64,000 nt of DNA from Cristatella mucedo (Eukaryota > Bryozoa > Phylactolaemata > Cristatellidae): positions 4,092,001 through 4,156,000 of the forward strand of contig WPIO01000004.1 in the NCBI GenBank assembly GCA_009760855.2. The letters are read 5' to 3'. The notes under the pieces are model-generated. The model ran no database searches. It was not told the DNA's origin and saw nothing but the letters and a program-made list of their open reading frames with translations. The position numbers and the translations under genes were made by a program. This document shows positions 43,549-55,935 of this stretch, piece after piece (position 1 is the first letter of the stretch; the number at the start of each line of letters is the position of its first letter).

Positions 43549-43797
43549 TGTAGTCTGAATTATCGTCGCGAACTGCACAGAACGCTAGCCGACGAGCAAC
43601 ACCACCAGTTTATTCCACCTCCACACGGAGCAGGGCGAAGCACAACTTACCTCGCCCCTCTCGCCCACCGGAGTACCCCGACTCCCTTGGCAAAACAACC
43701 ACTAATAGCACGGCCCGGCTGCTTACCACATCGAGTGTCACAGCCCACTCGTACAGCGATCAGGCGCAGTGTCATCCATTAAATAAAACCACACACA
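43549..43797 (-). repeat. Solo LTR (same family as 40,370 element), 5-bp target duplication CACAT
   Basis: This is the reverse complement of the 40,370/41,750 LTR. Flanks are CACAT at 43,544-43,548 and 43,798-43,802. Removing the LTR and one CACAT restores the LINE sequence seen uninterrupted at 12,165-12,185 (CCCACATCACACC). TG...CA termini. A CA-rich stretch adjoins one end. Confidence 0.85.
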
Positions 43798-43985
43798 CAC
43801 ATCACACCTCTTCTCGCCGACCTGCACTGGCTACCAGTAAAGCAACGGATCGACTTCAAGGTTTTGTTGCTCACTTACTTTGAGGTCTTTTCATTTTTTG
43901 GCTTCAGCCTACCTATCTGATCTACTCCCCCACCGGGCCAAGTATCGTAGCAATCGCTTTCCGGAATCTAACTGTTTACCTATAC

Positions 43986-44535
43986 TGTCGTGTTCGTAGG
44001 ATGAAATAGCGCTAAGAAATATATGTTTGAAAGTTGTTTTCAATGAGGAACACGGCGCCATAGGTCCAGAGAGCAAGTGTATGTGTGTCGTAGGGCGGCC
44101 GGCCTATATACCGTGTCTACGGTACTGGGTGTGCAGGGGTGGGCCCGACTGCAGATTGACAGTAGTGGTACGCCAAACGGGCGGGCTGAATAGCGAGTGA
44201 ACAAGGTAGGCCCATTCGGCCCAAAAGCTTCGTCGGCCTCACTAGTATTGCAGTGGCTCCGACGGTAGTAGCTCTAGTATAGTCTCTCGGAGGTACAGCG
44301 TGCTCAGTCAACGAGACTTTCTCTCAACGCGTACATATACGTGAGCTCGATGGATCGCAGAAGATGTCAAAAAATATAACATACAATAACGGCCTGACGC
44401 TGCGCCAATGTCTTAACTATTGGCCACAGGTGAGGAGTACATTCGCCTTAGGGCACTGGGCTAATTACAAAGCAGAATGCATCACAAGCACGCAACAACA
44501 CTGCACGTTGCTGTGTGTTAGGTGGCATCGCAACA
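43986..44535. repeat. Solo LTR of a second retrotransposon family, 5-bp target duplication TATAC
   Basis: A 550-base insert begins TGTCGTGTTCGTAGG and ends GGCATCGCAACA (TG...CA), flanked by TATAC at 43,981-43,985 and 44,536-44,540. The uninterrupted LINE site is seen at 12,335-12,350. No coding capacity and no internal inverted repeat, as expected for an LTR left by recombination. Strand cannot be set without a full element. The GCCTATATACCG stretch at 44,100 could be its TATA region. Confidence 0.85.
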
Positions 44536-45329
44536 TATACCTCGTATGAGCATCAAATCCTTTGGAGACCATGCATTTAGTTCGTACGCTCCTAAAGCCT
44601 GGAACTCACTTCCGGGTTTCGGACGGCATCCTCTAACTTGCATCTAACGGCATCCTATAACTCCTCTAACATCCTCTTAACTAGTCCGTATTTAAAAAGA
44701 AATTCAAAACGCCTCTATTTATCACAGCCTTTGGGTTCCTGTGATTCATCCTTTACGCGTTTGCAAGTGCTGACACTGTGCATGCTGCCACTAACCATAT
44801 CAGCATACTGACCCTGTGCGTGTCACCTCTAACCATGTTATGCTTGTTGTCATTGAGCATGGTGCCACTAACCATTCAATCGTGCTTCTTTTGCAGAAAT
44901 TGTGAAGTGCCTAGAAAGAGATCGAGTTCTCGGAGGGTGTTATATCAAATGTGTTATTAGTATTATGATTATTAAGATCGTTCATTCGCTGTAGCGAATT
45001 CATTCTGACACTATCGCGGTTAGCAATAAATCCAGACTTTAACTTATTTTCGAGGTTAGATATTTTAAGATGTTCAGAGCTTAGCTGACCGAGTACCTAT
45101 GACATGAATACAATGGATGCACTTCCATGTTGAATCTCTTTATTCAGGGTGTTCCTGGTAGTATCTAAAATTGTTTTCTTTTTCTTACAGAAAAGATTTC
45201 GAAGACTGCAAGCAAGCATCCGGATAAATGGTCACGACTTTCGTTTTGATGAGTGAAGAAATAACGTAGATACAGGCCTCAGCGAAACGCTGAGCTGCAT
45301 TCTACGTAACTGAGGGCGAGAAAAAAAAA

Positions 45330-46620
45330 TATTTTGGAATATGTAGCACGTTGCTATGGTACTGATATCAAGGCTGAGTGGAGCGAGAAAATAAAAAGTA
45401 TGCTAGCACGCTGTCAGCCAATGTTGGCAGTCATCTATCGCCCTCCAAGCATTACCAAGTTTTCCCTTAGTTCTGGTTTATCTGATCGTGTTTCTATTCC
45501 GTGTTCCAAAATTCCTAGCATTCTGTGTTCCTATCGTCCCTCGATCCTCGAACTGGGGGATTTTAGCGTTCATTTCGATGACTTTAATAACGCCAATTTT
45601 AGTACATTGACTGATTTTCTCATAGCTGACTTGCCTGCATTTCCCCACACACGGTGAGGGTTACACACTCGATCAAACAGTGTACTACGATTGTATGCTC
45701 GCAACACATATTGCTGCCTAATTATCTAAAACTAGCATAATAAATGTGTCCATAGCCTCACGTTTTGTCCCTACATTCTTCAAAAGGCTGCTGTCAGGCC
45801 AATCAATACAAAGGCAACACTAGGCTAGCAGAACTTAAACAACTTCTGCCCCGGCTCCATACTTCCGTTACGACAAAGACACTGGAACGAGTGTAGTAGG
45901 AGATTAGCTAAAAATCTATGCTAAAATTTTGTATGCGTTTAGTTATTTTAGTTTGAAATCTGACTGAAGCTTGCTAGCTTTGATGCATTAGTAACTGAAG
46001 CAGCGAAGTCAAGCTTTAGTCAGATTTAGAGCTAACCACTTTAAAGAGTCAGCATTGCTTAGACAACGGCCTTATTAGGAATGCAGACTTAGGTAGAATC
46101 TCTCTGCTTGGTTTGCTGAATCTTTCGGCAGTGTTTGATGCTATTGATCACCAAAACCTTCTGTAGCGCCTGTCATCTGCCTGAGTTTCATTGGAACTTT
46201 AATGCAATAATTTTGACCCTGAGTGAGACAATTCAGAGCGTTGATAACTGAAGGCAGCAGTTATCCTACGAGCCTCTAAAGTACTGTTTACATCGGAGAT
46301 CTGTGATTTGTTCACTTCTTCTCCCGACTTATAATCTCCCTGCTGCTAATGCAATCACCCAACATAATCAAGGCTTTCAATTTTTATGCTGGCAACACAC
46401 AGCGTTGAAACAGTGGTTTGACTCCTACCTACCTTCCCGCAAGTATAAATTAGCACTGCCCATCAATGGCTACCCATCGAGCAGCATATCGACATCATGG
46501 TTTGTCATATAATGGTTTGTCACTCACTTTTAGGTCTCTTCATTCTCTTGCACTGACTTCCTCATCCGAACTACTTCCCAATAGTTCTAGTCATCTTATC
46601 ACACGTTCTTTTGTTGACTC
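45330..46620 (+). mobile_element. LINE family A remnant with endonuclease fragment
   Basis: 45,420-45,655 encodes part of an APE-type endonuclease (MLAVIYRPPS; LGDFSVHFDDFNNANFSTLT; GDFN changed to GDFS). Decayed RT motifs follow (LLNLSAVFDAIDHQNLL at 46,105-46,160; ITQHNQGFQF at 46,357). The only place in the window where the endonuclease of this family is visible. Several stops and deletions. Confidence 0.7.
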
Positions 46621-46624
46621 AATT

Positions 46625-46750
46625 TAGTTCTAAAAGAATAGTTTAGCCGATTTAACAGTCTCATTTACACAGCGGCAGAAGAGCCGCATACACTTCATTC
46701 GGATATGCACAGCGGGATATACACATCCGGCCTAGGGATCGAATTTGCTC
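46625..46750 (-). repeat. SINE family S fragment (minus)
   Basis: AGCCGATTTAACAGTCTCAT and ACACAGCGGCAGAAGAGCC match, reversed, the body and tail of the copy at 15,490-15,745. Confidence 0.5.
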
Positions 46751-49385
46751 AAATGCTTAGGGCAACTCCAGAAACACAACTGACTGAATATCTCACGGCG
46801 CCGGTTTTTACGCGGCCTCGGTCATATCGGGTTTCGCACAATCGGTTTCTAGCAGTTAAACCGCGACTGGTGAATATCGGCCATAATTTGGCTGTTTTTG
46901 CTCGCCGACGTTAACCTGCTTCTTTTCAGTGCTAACGGATCTTTTGGGCAATCACATTAGCCTCAGCCGAATGTAAAAAGGAAGCCAGCTGTTTCAAAGA
47001 TTTTCAGTAGCTTTCCTTTGGGGAGCGCTACCCCATGCCAGCTCTCGGTTTATGTGTGGGTAGTGGATTGACTACCTCGGGGGTACTCCCTATCTTTTCA
47101 GTAAGGCCCGACGAATTATCGAAGACGTAAGACAAATGCAAGAGTTCCGGAAGTACCGCTGACATAGATTAACGCAAACTGTTTGAGACAAAAACAATCA
47201 CGAACTTTTGTCCAGACGAGGCCCAGCGGAATCGGCGGCGAGGCTGGAGAGTTTCCTGCGAGTAGAAACCACGCCTACCGACTCTCCGACCTGGCGTTGA
47301 CGGGGCGGGTCAGCTGCCGGGTACAGGTATTTGATGTGGGAGTGGCGAGTTGAATACAAGTCTACCTCCGATCGTAGAAACTTCCGACGACGTTACCCGC
47401 CGCTGTGGACGGACGCTTTGCTGGTGCGTATAAACCGCCGATTCACCTTGCTTGTCTCTGTACTACTTAGCCAGAACTTATTAAAAAATTCTGTTTAAAA
47501 CTACGTGCTGTTTCTTGCTTAGCTTTGCTCAGGCTCGCTAGTTGCAGCATTATTTTCCTGATACCTGCTTGGATCGTTGACAGCTTGCGCTCGTTCGGAC
47601 CCGTTTAACTTGCGTTAAATCGTATTAGAAGATTATTTGGCTGTTCAGTTTTTAAAATATGACATTTCTGTCTGCTGACATTTTATTGCTTTGAGATCCT
47701 GCTTGATGGGGCTTTCCTCGCTACAGTATCGGCGGTTAACTCGGCGTTCGTCGCCTACCTAGTCGGCAAACTGGGTCTACCGATGTTCGACGAGTGTAAG
47801 CTTTGGTAAAGCAGACAGGTCCTTCACGATCTGCTCTTATCATCACATACTGTTCGCCTTATGCTAATGCTTTGACCCGAGTTCTGCGACCGTCAGAACC
47901 GGCGTGCAGCTTAGCAAGTGGGCGAATGGCGAATCGTTGCTTGCTATAGCTGTGGTCTAGCTGGGATTGCTTATAGAGGTATCCCACTTGGATATGCAGG
48001 ACAAGTGTTTCAGGTTGGCTAGCGAAGCACGCGAAGCTTTTGAAAGTGTAAGCCTGGAACAGTATGGCTTTCCAAGAGGTAAAAGAAACGGTCTCAGTCA
48101 GTTAGTCGTGGTTCAGGACACATAACCGCGAAAGCAAAAGGTACCCCTCAAGTAGCAGCAATAAGTGAGAGACGCTGCATTTAGCGCTTAAGCTTTGGAC
48201 AGGGTTGTTTGCGATGGATACAGCTGCCGTGAAAGTCATTGCAGCCCTCCCATCCACGAGAGTGGCTTGGTGTTTCCTTAACTTTATTTCTGCCAGTGAG
48301 TAAGCACACTGCCTGGAGCGGGTCTGTACATCTTATATAAATTGACTTCACGCCTTGATGTTTTTCTTTAGGCAAGAATTTCTATGGATGCAGTTAATTA
48401 CCTTATACAGTCTTCTTGTGACATCCAAAACTTTTGAGGCAGGAGCCTATTATATGCAATTGCTGTATTAATGGTCGCAATGCGACCTAGTGTTTGGGAG
48501 CATGCAGACCTGCTTGCTTAGCATTCTACGCAAGGTGCTACTAGTTGATGAAAGGCATGCATGCTTTTTTGTGCTAACCTTTTTTGCCCTGAAGGGCAAT
48601 CATCTGTTTGACAGCAGCTGTCTGCTACTGTCGACTGCCTGCCAAGGTTGAACTGCGTATCTCTCTGTTTGCAGTAGCTTTTTCATATGCTGAACTCAAC
48701 ATGATAGTCTATAGTGTCATGGGAGGAGCCTGTTTGTGTCCTTTTCTTACTCTCGACTCGATCTAACTGCACTTTTGGTTTGCGCTTTGGTGGTTTCACT
48801 CTTTTCAATGGCCTTTGCAGCTCTAGAGACACAATCCATGGCGAGTGCAGCATTTGCCAAAACTGCACTAGTCTTTTTCTTATGGATTTTTCCGACAACT
48901 CTTGTACAAAAAAATATGCTTAAGGTAGAGAGATAAGCTCATCTGCATACAGTGTGGCCTGGTCGGGGCGGGAATTTTTCCAGCGTCAGTCTTTTGGCTC
49001 GTGGCAGCAGCCCCATTTTTATTCTTGGCAAGTATCATCAATCTGCTTCGTCGGTCGCAAATTGGATAGCAGACCATACCGTGCTGAAGATTTGGAAAGA
49101 TTAGCAGAGGTTTGCACTGTCAACCATGTTTCTAGATCCACCTTTTCGATGTGGTCCGATTTTTTCAGGTTTCTGCTTACTTGACCAGCATTAAGCTTGA
49201 CCAGCATTAAGCTCTGCAGCAATGGCCACTAGTGCACCTCTAAGGGATGTGAATCTTCGGCTTTTGTTCAATTCTCTTGAGGTTGTCTAATGGCCTGGAC
49301 TAGAACTTGCTGTAAGAAACTTGCAGCGAACCCTCGGCAGGCAATCCTGAGCATTTAAGTGGGTGCTACGCAGGAGAGTTTGTGT
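46751..49385. other. Unassigned intergenic sequence with a GC-richer island
   Basis: No gene recognised. 47,210-47,430 is richer in G/C and CpG than its surroundings (GGCCCAGCGGAATCGGCGGC; CCGACGACGTTACCCGCC), followed by a sharp A/T-rich stretch. It could be a promoter or the 5' end of an unrecognised repeat. The remainder shows nothing. Confidence 0.35.
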
Positions 49386-49389
49386 AGCA

Positions 49390-49640
49390 CACTTACAGCT
49401 CCTAAGCGGTTTTCGGGTACGCATTCGGTTGCCAACAGACTCATCTCACACAACAAAGAGGAAGTGGAAAGCATAGCAGAGTCAGGAGAGCAGTTGAGGT
49501 AGTAAGTAGACAGCTGGAAAGGGTGTGCCTTAGTCGGCAGCAGGAGAGTATTTGTTGTTGCATAAGAATCGCGGAAGCGAGTTCCACAGTCTAGGGCCTG
49601 CAGTGCATAAGGTGTGCTACACTATCAACAATACATGGTG
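49390..49640 (-). mobile_element. LINE family B 3' fragment (minus)
   Basis: GTACGCATTCGGTTGCCAAC and GTCGGCAGCAGGAGAGTA, then AGTTCCACAGTCTAGGGCCT, are the reversed 3' end of family B (compare 39,290-39,480). Confidence 0.65.
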
Positions 49641-50149
49641 GGACCGATGCCAGAGGTGATTGACTCTTCAGGATAGTAGCAGCTCAGAAATAAAACTGCC
49701 TCACTTCGATACCTTGCACGGTCATGCGAAGCTGCTACACGGTTCGATATTGGTAAAAGTACTTTTAAGTAGGGCATGCTACGAGTGGGCTCTTTCGTCG
49801 TGTTGCCAAACACAAGCCTCTGCTCACCAGCCGTCTTTAAGCAGACGGCTTTCAGCGGGTCGCGACCATGCCTGCTGGAGAGGACCCCTGGAATTCTGTT
49901 TTTACGGACTGATGAAAGCAAGTTCACGATGTTTGGTATAGGAAAGTGAGGCATAACGGTTAGCCGAAGGAAAGATAGGGCATCCCATCGTGAGCCCTTC
50001 AACCTGCAGTGAAATTCGGTTGCAAATCGGTGTCTGTTTTGGGACTGCTTTGCTGCAAAAGGTATTTCAGCTTAACAGGATATAAAGTATCATTGACCTA
50101 GTTCATGTTCCTTCAGGTGGTCAAGGAAGTTGGATAGCAGAGTGCAGGC

Positions 50150-52060
50150 ACTGTGCCTGGATATGTAATTCAATGTAATGCATCTTCGTCTGTAACTCCA
50201 CAAAGCCACAGTGACCATGTGGTTGTTATGTATACTCAAAGCCTAAGCGTCTTTCGGTACGCATTCTATAGGCAATAGACTTCATCTCACGGAACGAAGA
50301 GAAAGTGAGAAGCCCTGCTGAATCAGGAGGCAGTTGAAGTGGTGAGTAGCATGGAAGTAACAGCTCAAGACGGCTGGAAAGGATGTGCCATAATCGGCAG
50401 CAGGAGAGTAGATGTCGTTGCCTAAGAACTATGGACGTGAGTTCTACTGACTAGGACCTGCAGAGTAAATGCTTCTATTGCTAACGGTCTTTAAGTGGAG
50501 GAATTGAACAGCTAATTTATTGCCCATACTGGACCTGAGGTCACGAGGAGGTTGAAACTGGTGTAGCAGTTCAGCTAGGTATGAAGGAGCCAAGCCGTGG
50601 TGGGCCTTGTGGGTTAGTGCAAGAACTTTGCTCAGCCTCTGTCGATCAACCGGACACGTGGGCAAACCTCCGGGATTTTTTAAGTAGCCTTGTAGCCATA
50701 TTTACCAGCTGCAGTGGCCAAGTGGCTTTTTCGGTAGCCCAGCCAAAAGGCAATGGTAATAACCTAGCCGAGACAGAACCCGGGAGCTAGTTAAAAGCTA
50801 CCGTTTTAGACAGCCCATAATTTCAGATAAGGATTGGATGTGATGGCTAGCAGTGGAGGCAGTCTTCATAATGAAACTTTCAAAATTTAGGCAGCTGTCA
50901 AAGACGGCACCTAAATTTCTAGCACACGGTGATGGTCGCACAACAGTATCACCTATGAGAAGAGCAAAGTCTTCTAGTCCAGCCACATGCTTGGGGTGAC
51001 CTGCGGGTAGCAGTTCCATTTGATCGTCGTGTAGTTTTGAGGAAATAAGCCGACATCCAGGATCGAATGTCTGCAAGGCAAGCATTCAATTTGTCAGTCG
51101 CTGTAGCAGATTCTGACCGATTAAACAACGAATACGGCTTGAGTATCGTCAGCATAAAAGTTATGGCCTATTCCATGGGCCCGAATAAGTTTTTCCTAGA
51201 GCTTGAGTATAAATGGAGAACAGCAAAGGACCGTGGTCGGACCCTTGAGGGACTCCACAGGTGACTGGCCTGGTGGATGAGACGTGACCCCCCCCTGAAC
51301 GACACGGATTTAACACGAACGGGCAAGTACGATTTAAACCACGCCAGTGCCGCGGCTGCAATACGGATCGTTGTTCTCTATAGTTCAAGTAGGATATCGT
51401 GACCAATAGTGTCGAAGGCAGCTTATAGATTTAGCAGCACTAGAGCAGGGACATCCTCGGCATAGTTGTTCCATAGGATGTCATTGGTTACCCGGAGGAG
51501 AGCAGTTTCAGTGGAATGGTGTTGCTTGAATCCCGACTGCAATTTTTCTATTGTTTTCTGACCTTCTATTTTTCTATTGTTTTCAATCTGTGTGACAAGC
51601 TGCTTAGTGACAATTTTTTCAAGAATCTTTGACAAAAAAGAAAGAAGGGAAACTGGGCGATAGTTTGCCAGGACCTACGAATCTAAGCCAGGCTACTTAA
51701 GTATTGGTCCAACGATGGCCGATTTTAAGGATGTGGGTACAACCCTTTTTTCTAGAGAAGCATTGCAAATCTCACTTATGGCTGGGCTAAGTTTGTCTGC
51801 CATTGAAGACCACAGAGGGAATGGTATAGGGTCTCCAGAAGACGAGCTCTTTTTACCAGTGTGTATGAGCTGTCAATAGATATTTGTGCATTAGTATGTC
51901 TATCGTGCTTGAAAATCCTCTTAAGTACCTGTAGTAGCAGCCACAACAGCTGCAGCCATACTGCCAAGGAATTTGTATAACTTTTGTGACTGAGCACGTG
52001 CCTTGTCCGGGATGGAGTGGTGGGGCGATGGACAGCTGCTTGTGTGTTTTAGGCACTCTG
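50150..52060 (-). mobile_element. LINE family B, longest copy (minus)
   Basis: Reading from the right: a LSKILEKIVTKQLVTQIENN fingers region (about 51,630), [33 protein letters not shown] (about 51,240), CARNLGAVFDSCLNFESFI (about 50,900), then the LTHKAHHGLAPSYLAELL end and 3' UTR down to a TGTAAT-type tail near 50,160. Frames are interrupted many times. 51,640-52,060 is probably the same ORF further upstream. Confidence 0.72.
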
Positions 52061-52769
52061 CCACGGTCGATACATAAAGTATCTCGGAAGACCTCCCAGC
52101 TTTACCGTGGTGGCTCAGATCAGGAATAGTGTTTGCTTGGTGAGCCGTGCATCTGCCTTAGCCCAGCCAGAGCTCTACGTGGCTTGGATCTGTGCTTGCT
52201 TGGATCCGCTTTTGCCTTGTGAGGAACATGTTCCGATCAGTGTGGGGGAGCTACATCTTTGTCTCGGGCACCATCGGGCATTACCATCAAACCACTCTGC
52301 AATTCTGAAAACTGGTTCCAGGCATCTTCAGCATGGTAGACACAGGGTCTTCAGCGCCAGGCTTTCCTAGCACTTCCTCTTCTGGTTCATTTTCGACTGG
52401 TCACCTTAGGCCAGTCAATTCAGTAGAACGATGAAAGTCCAGTTTTGCTTTCTGGTTCCAGGCCTGGCAAGACATCGAAAGTGCTGTCTCATTAATTGCT
52501 ATTCTTCACTGCTCACTTAAATGTTCTCTTATTTCTTGCGCGGTTCTCACCTTTTTGTATTTGTTGCTTGAGATCTATGCTGTTTGCTGCTGATTTCTCA
52601 CGGAAGGCTCTGAGTTGGATGTAGGTAGATAAATCCAGTTTAACAGCCATTTAGCCTAGTGGTTTGGTTGTGAGAGACCACGTGTGCAAGTGTGACTGTT
52701 ATCGAAATTTTATATTGGCATCATTGGGAGTAGTCTTCTTGGCTTATAACTAGGTGGCATGAATTATTT

Positions 52770-52960
52770 CCATGGGTCTTGGTTGTTGGGGCAGAAGAAG
52801 ATTCGCTACTATAGCCTCAAAACTTCTGAAACCGTCATTGATTGACAGGAGTCTCTTTAATTCAGAGAGGCAGTTGGAATGCTGGCTTCCAGCCTGCTTT
52901 CCCAATTTGAGTGCCAGGCGATCATGTTTGGGGATGTAGTCGTATTTTTCGTGTCAAGTA
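52770..52960 (-). pseudogene. Unrecognised coding-like relic
   Basis: A minus-strand frame without start codon reads YIPKHDRLALKLGKQAGSQH, then LSELKRLLSINDGFRSFEAI, with codon usage like real coding sequence, ending at a TAG near 52,763. I do not recognise the family. It may be the upstream part of LINE family B or a lost host exon. Confidence 0.3.
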
Positions 52961-53999
52961 TCCCCCATTTTTAAGGTTTGGGCTTTTGTCACAGCCTTAC
53001 ACATCAAGATATCAAAGCGATCAAAAATGCTCTGTAAAAGGCAGTGTTGATATTCCAGTTGCAGGGAATTTTTTTTACTGGTCCTTTAGAAGTATGGCCT
53101 TTTGTTCATCGAGTTTCTTAGGGTAATGGCTACGAAGAATGTAGAGAGCTCAGACTAATTTTACTGATAGAATGAGATTACTCATATTCCTAACCGTCAG
53201 TGATGGAATCTTTCTCAACCGTTCTTCTATAGATGAACACCTGCATGGTCCCTCATGATCTCTGGATGCCGGTGGCACATGTCCTCCGGCTGAAAATCAC
53301 AACCCACTACACCGAAGGCTTTTGTAGAATCTCAAAAAGAAGTGCACAATCTTTTGACGATGGAGGCACTTGATGGATAGCTGGCAGAGCATAGTATTGC
53401 GGTTGCATTGGCAGAGGCAGCTGCAGCCCCCTAGCTGGGTGGATCATTGAAGTAGTAGACCTGCTGTGCTGTGTGGTTGCTGGGAGTGAAACCAAAATCT
53501 GATGCCATTGCATGTAGCCGAGGTTGGTTCGGGGAATGTCTCACGAGTGCCAGTCACGCATGTCTTACTTCTGCCATTAGAGTTCGCAGCTTGAACCTGC
53601 AGCAGGGAGCTGCACGTGACAGAGGGGAGTGGTTTATAGTGAGGGGTAAGCGACGTCCTGATCCCAGTGGCTGTGCTCCCTGCGGGTCACTTCGTACTTT
53701 TGTACACTCTTTTCATACGACATCGTGCTATTCTCCTTCTGTTATGGTACGGTTACTCGTGTTTCATCGGCCCTGTTGTCCAACCGAGTAACTGGCAGGC
53801 AAGCTGTGCTGCCATGGGAGCTGTTTCAGTCCCTAAATCGTGTGATTAAACCAGCTGGTGAAGCGTGAAGTGCCTCATGCTACTGTTATGTTCATCTGCT
53901 GTACCGGTTTCGTTGTTTTTTTCTCCTGTACAAACCAGAGCTTGGTTTCGAGATCCATATTCCTCGGGCCCAAACCTAAATTCAGCCCACTGCAGAGTC

Positions 54000-54065
54000 T
54001 CTGCAGATTCAGTGGCTACTGCATCAGCAACAGCAGCAGCAGCAACAGCGTTGCTTGCAACAGCA
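54000..54065 (+). repeat. CAG/CAA triplet-rich stretch
   Basis: AGCAACAGCAGCAGCAGCAA within a short low-complexity segment. Confidence 0.75.
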
Positions 54066-54069
54066 CTAG

Positions 54070-54420
54070 GTCTTAGCCTGTTGCCAAGATGGTCGCACAT
54101 CACGAACCAGGTCACGAGTTTGAGCCCTGCGTAAGGCAATGCTTTACTGCCCTGTGCAAGTAAAGTAAATGTGCAGATCAGCCGACTCGAAGGCCTCATT
54201 TATGTAGCACCTGAAGAGCCTGAAGTGGTTTTCACCTCCTCCCTGCTTGCAGAGGTAATAGAGAATTTACTGTTGCTCATGGGGCTTGAACCCACAACCT
54301 GGTATTTGTCAAGTCCAAGCACTTCACTGCTGGGTTAGACCCAGTCACGGGTTAAAGGCTGCCAAGGCTCTTCTGCTGCTATATATAAGTGAGGCTGTTG
54401 TATTAGCCGATCTGTAGTTT
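54070..54420. repeat. SINE fragments in opposite orientations
   Basis: 54,070-54,195 is a plus-strand head with B box GAGTTTGAGCCCTG and body AGGCAATGCTTTACTGCC. 54,240-54,320 holds a minus-strand head (B box GGGTTCAAGCCCC reversed). 54,350-54,420 is a plus-strand tail AGTGAGGCTGTTGTATTAGC. They appear to be remains of two or three insertions. Confidence 0.5.
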
Positions 54421-55254
54421 TACTATATTCGTTCTTTTACCAATGGGCATAGCTAGACGTAATTATGGTTAAGTGACCTTGCCAGAGAGAATTGCTCATC
54501 AGAGGAATGCTGAAGTGGCTGAAGTCGGTTGACCTTGGGTCAGCCCAAAATGTGGCGTTGCCCCACTTTGGAGCGACCCCCTTCTCTTTGCCGGTGCTTG
54601 TGAGTTTCAGGGTTTTTGGAGTATAGGAACAGAAGGCACGATCTCCTCTACAGAGCTTTAGGTGGTTTAGATGCACAGCTGAGCTACTTGAGTAAGAAGA
54701 GTGGCTGGTACGATGCGAAGCCCGATCAGGAAATATTTCCGATAAGTATGTTAGGAACCAGAGAATGAAAGGACCTAAAGGTAAATGACAGAATCTTGAA
54801 ATCGTTACGGTGCTTGAAGGGAGCCTGTGCTGATCGGTGAGAAGTGCTAGAATAAAGCAATGGCAACGTTCACGACAGGCAAGTGTAGCTGACGAGTTTA
54901 GACCTCACCGAACGCATTATGCATAGAAATAAAGACCCATGTGTAGCGAGTTTCAGAAGTTTAGGGGAAAGTCGCAAATACATGGACCGGCCTGTATGCT
55001 TATCTATGCAGGCCCAAATGTTTGTAATAGCATAGCTGAAAGTAGGCAGGTGTGACTGTAGAACTGATGTCATCAAGCTAAAATCCTTTTGGAGCATTAT
55101 TCTTTGAAGTTTTGCACCACAGAAACTACCGGATATACTGGCCGAGCCCATTTTCAGGGCAAGGCTTTCATTATTCCGAGTAACACTATGTTTACCCATA
55201 CTAGTAGGTTGCTTTTATCATCATTCAACTTGAGAGAGTTTGCTGCCGTCCAAT

Positions 55255-55935
55255 GGCTTATATCTACAATGGTTGCTGCCAGGGAGTTAAGAGTGTTCGC
55301 CCTGCTGAAAGGCAGGCAGAGGTCAAAGAACAGCTACAACTGTGTGTCGTCTGAATAGCAATAGAAGAATAATGGTGCTTGGCGATTACATCAGCAAGAG
55401 CGAGAGTGTAAGTAGTATAACGAACTGGACCAAGCATAGTGCCCCGGGGTACGTCGTGCTCTAAAGACACCCCTACTACCCCATCAGGCCAAGCATCGTA
55501 CCACCAGCTTTTCGGAATCCAACAGTCTAGAAATACCTCATACAAACCTCAAATCCTTTGGAGACCGTGCATTTAGTTCATATGCTCCCAAAGCCTGGAA
55601 CTCCCTCCCGACCTGCGTCAGAACATCCCCTGACCTGACCACATTTAAAAGGAACCTAAAAACACACCTATTTAGGACAGCATTTAGTGGGTCCCTGTGA
55701 TTCGTCCTTGATGTGCTTATGCGTGCTGACACTGTGCATGCTGCCACTAACCACATTTGCATGCTGACCCTGTGCATGTCACCCCTAACCATGCTATTCA
55801 TTTTGTTTGTTTTTCAAGCATGATTTTACTTACCATTCAATTGCATTTCACTTTACAGCAAATGTAAAGCGCCTAGAGAGAGATTAAGTTCTCTGAGGGC
55901 GCTTTATCAAGTGAATTATTATTATTATTATTACC
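55255..55935. mobile_element. LINE family A copy with 5' inversion
   Basis: 55,255-55,476 is RT sequence in minus orientation (VPRGTMLGPVRYTTYTLALA region). At 55,477 it switches without spacer to the plus-strand 3' part (HQAKHRTTSFSESNSLQ, GDRAFSSYAPKAWNSLP equivalents), 3' UTR, and an ATT tail at 55,911-55,934. A head-to-head junction of this kind is what twin priming during target-primed reverse transcription leaves. Confidence 0.75.

Larger units (their letters stand above)
43020..44965 (+). mobile_element. LINE family A copy with an internal inversion and two nested solo LTRs
   Basis: Plus-strand RT (LDLPEAFD) lies at 43,020-43,095; 43,105-43,250 is the next RT stretch but inverted; 43,255-43,548 resumes in plus orientation (NVGVLFHSDLSLEDHLS; LDRDTTSKLVHAFV). 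A solo LTR interrupts at 43,549-43,797; the LINE continues at 43,803 (LLADLHWLPVKQRIDFK). A second solo LTR sits at 43,986-44,535, and the 3' end follows from 44,541 to the family signature and tail near 44,960. The order of events is LINE first, both LTR insertions later. Confidence 0.8.

Noticed and set aside
48736-48936. Hydrophobic 66-codon frame resembling a signal peptide plus membrane segment
   Set aside because: Starts at GTG, not ATG, in a host intergenic region without splice or promoter support.
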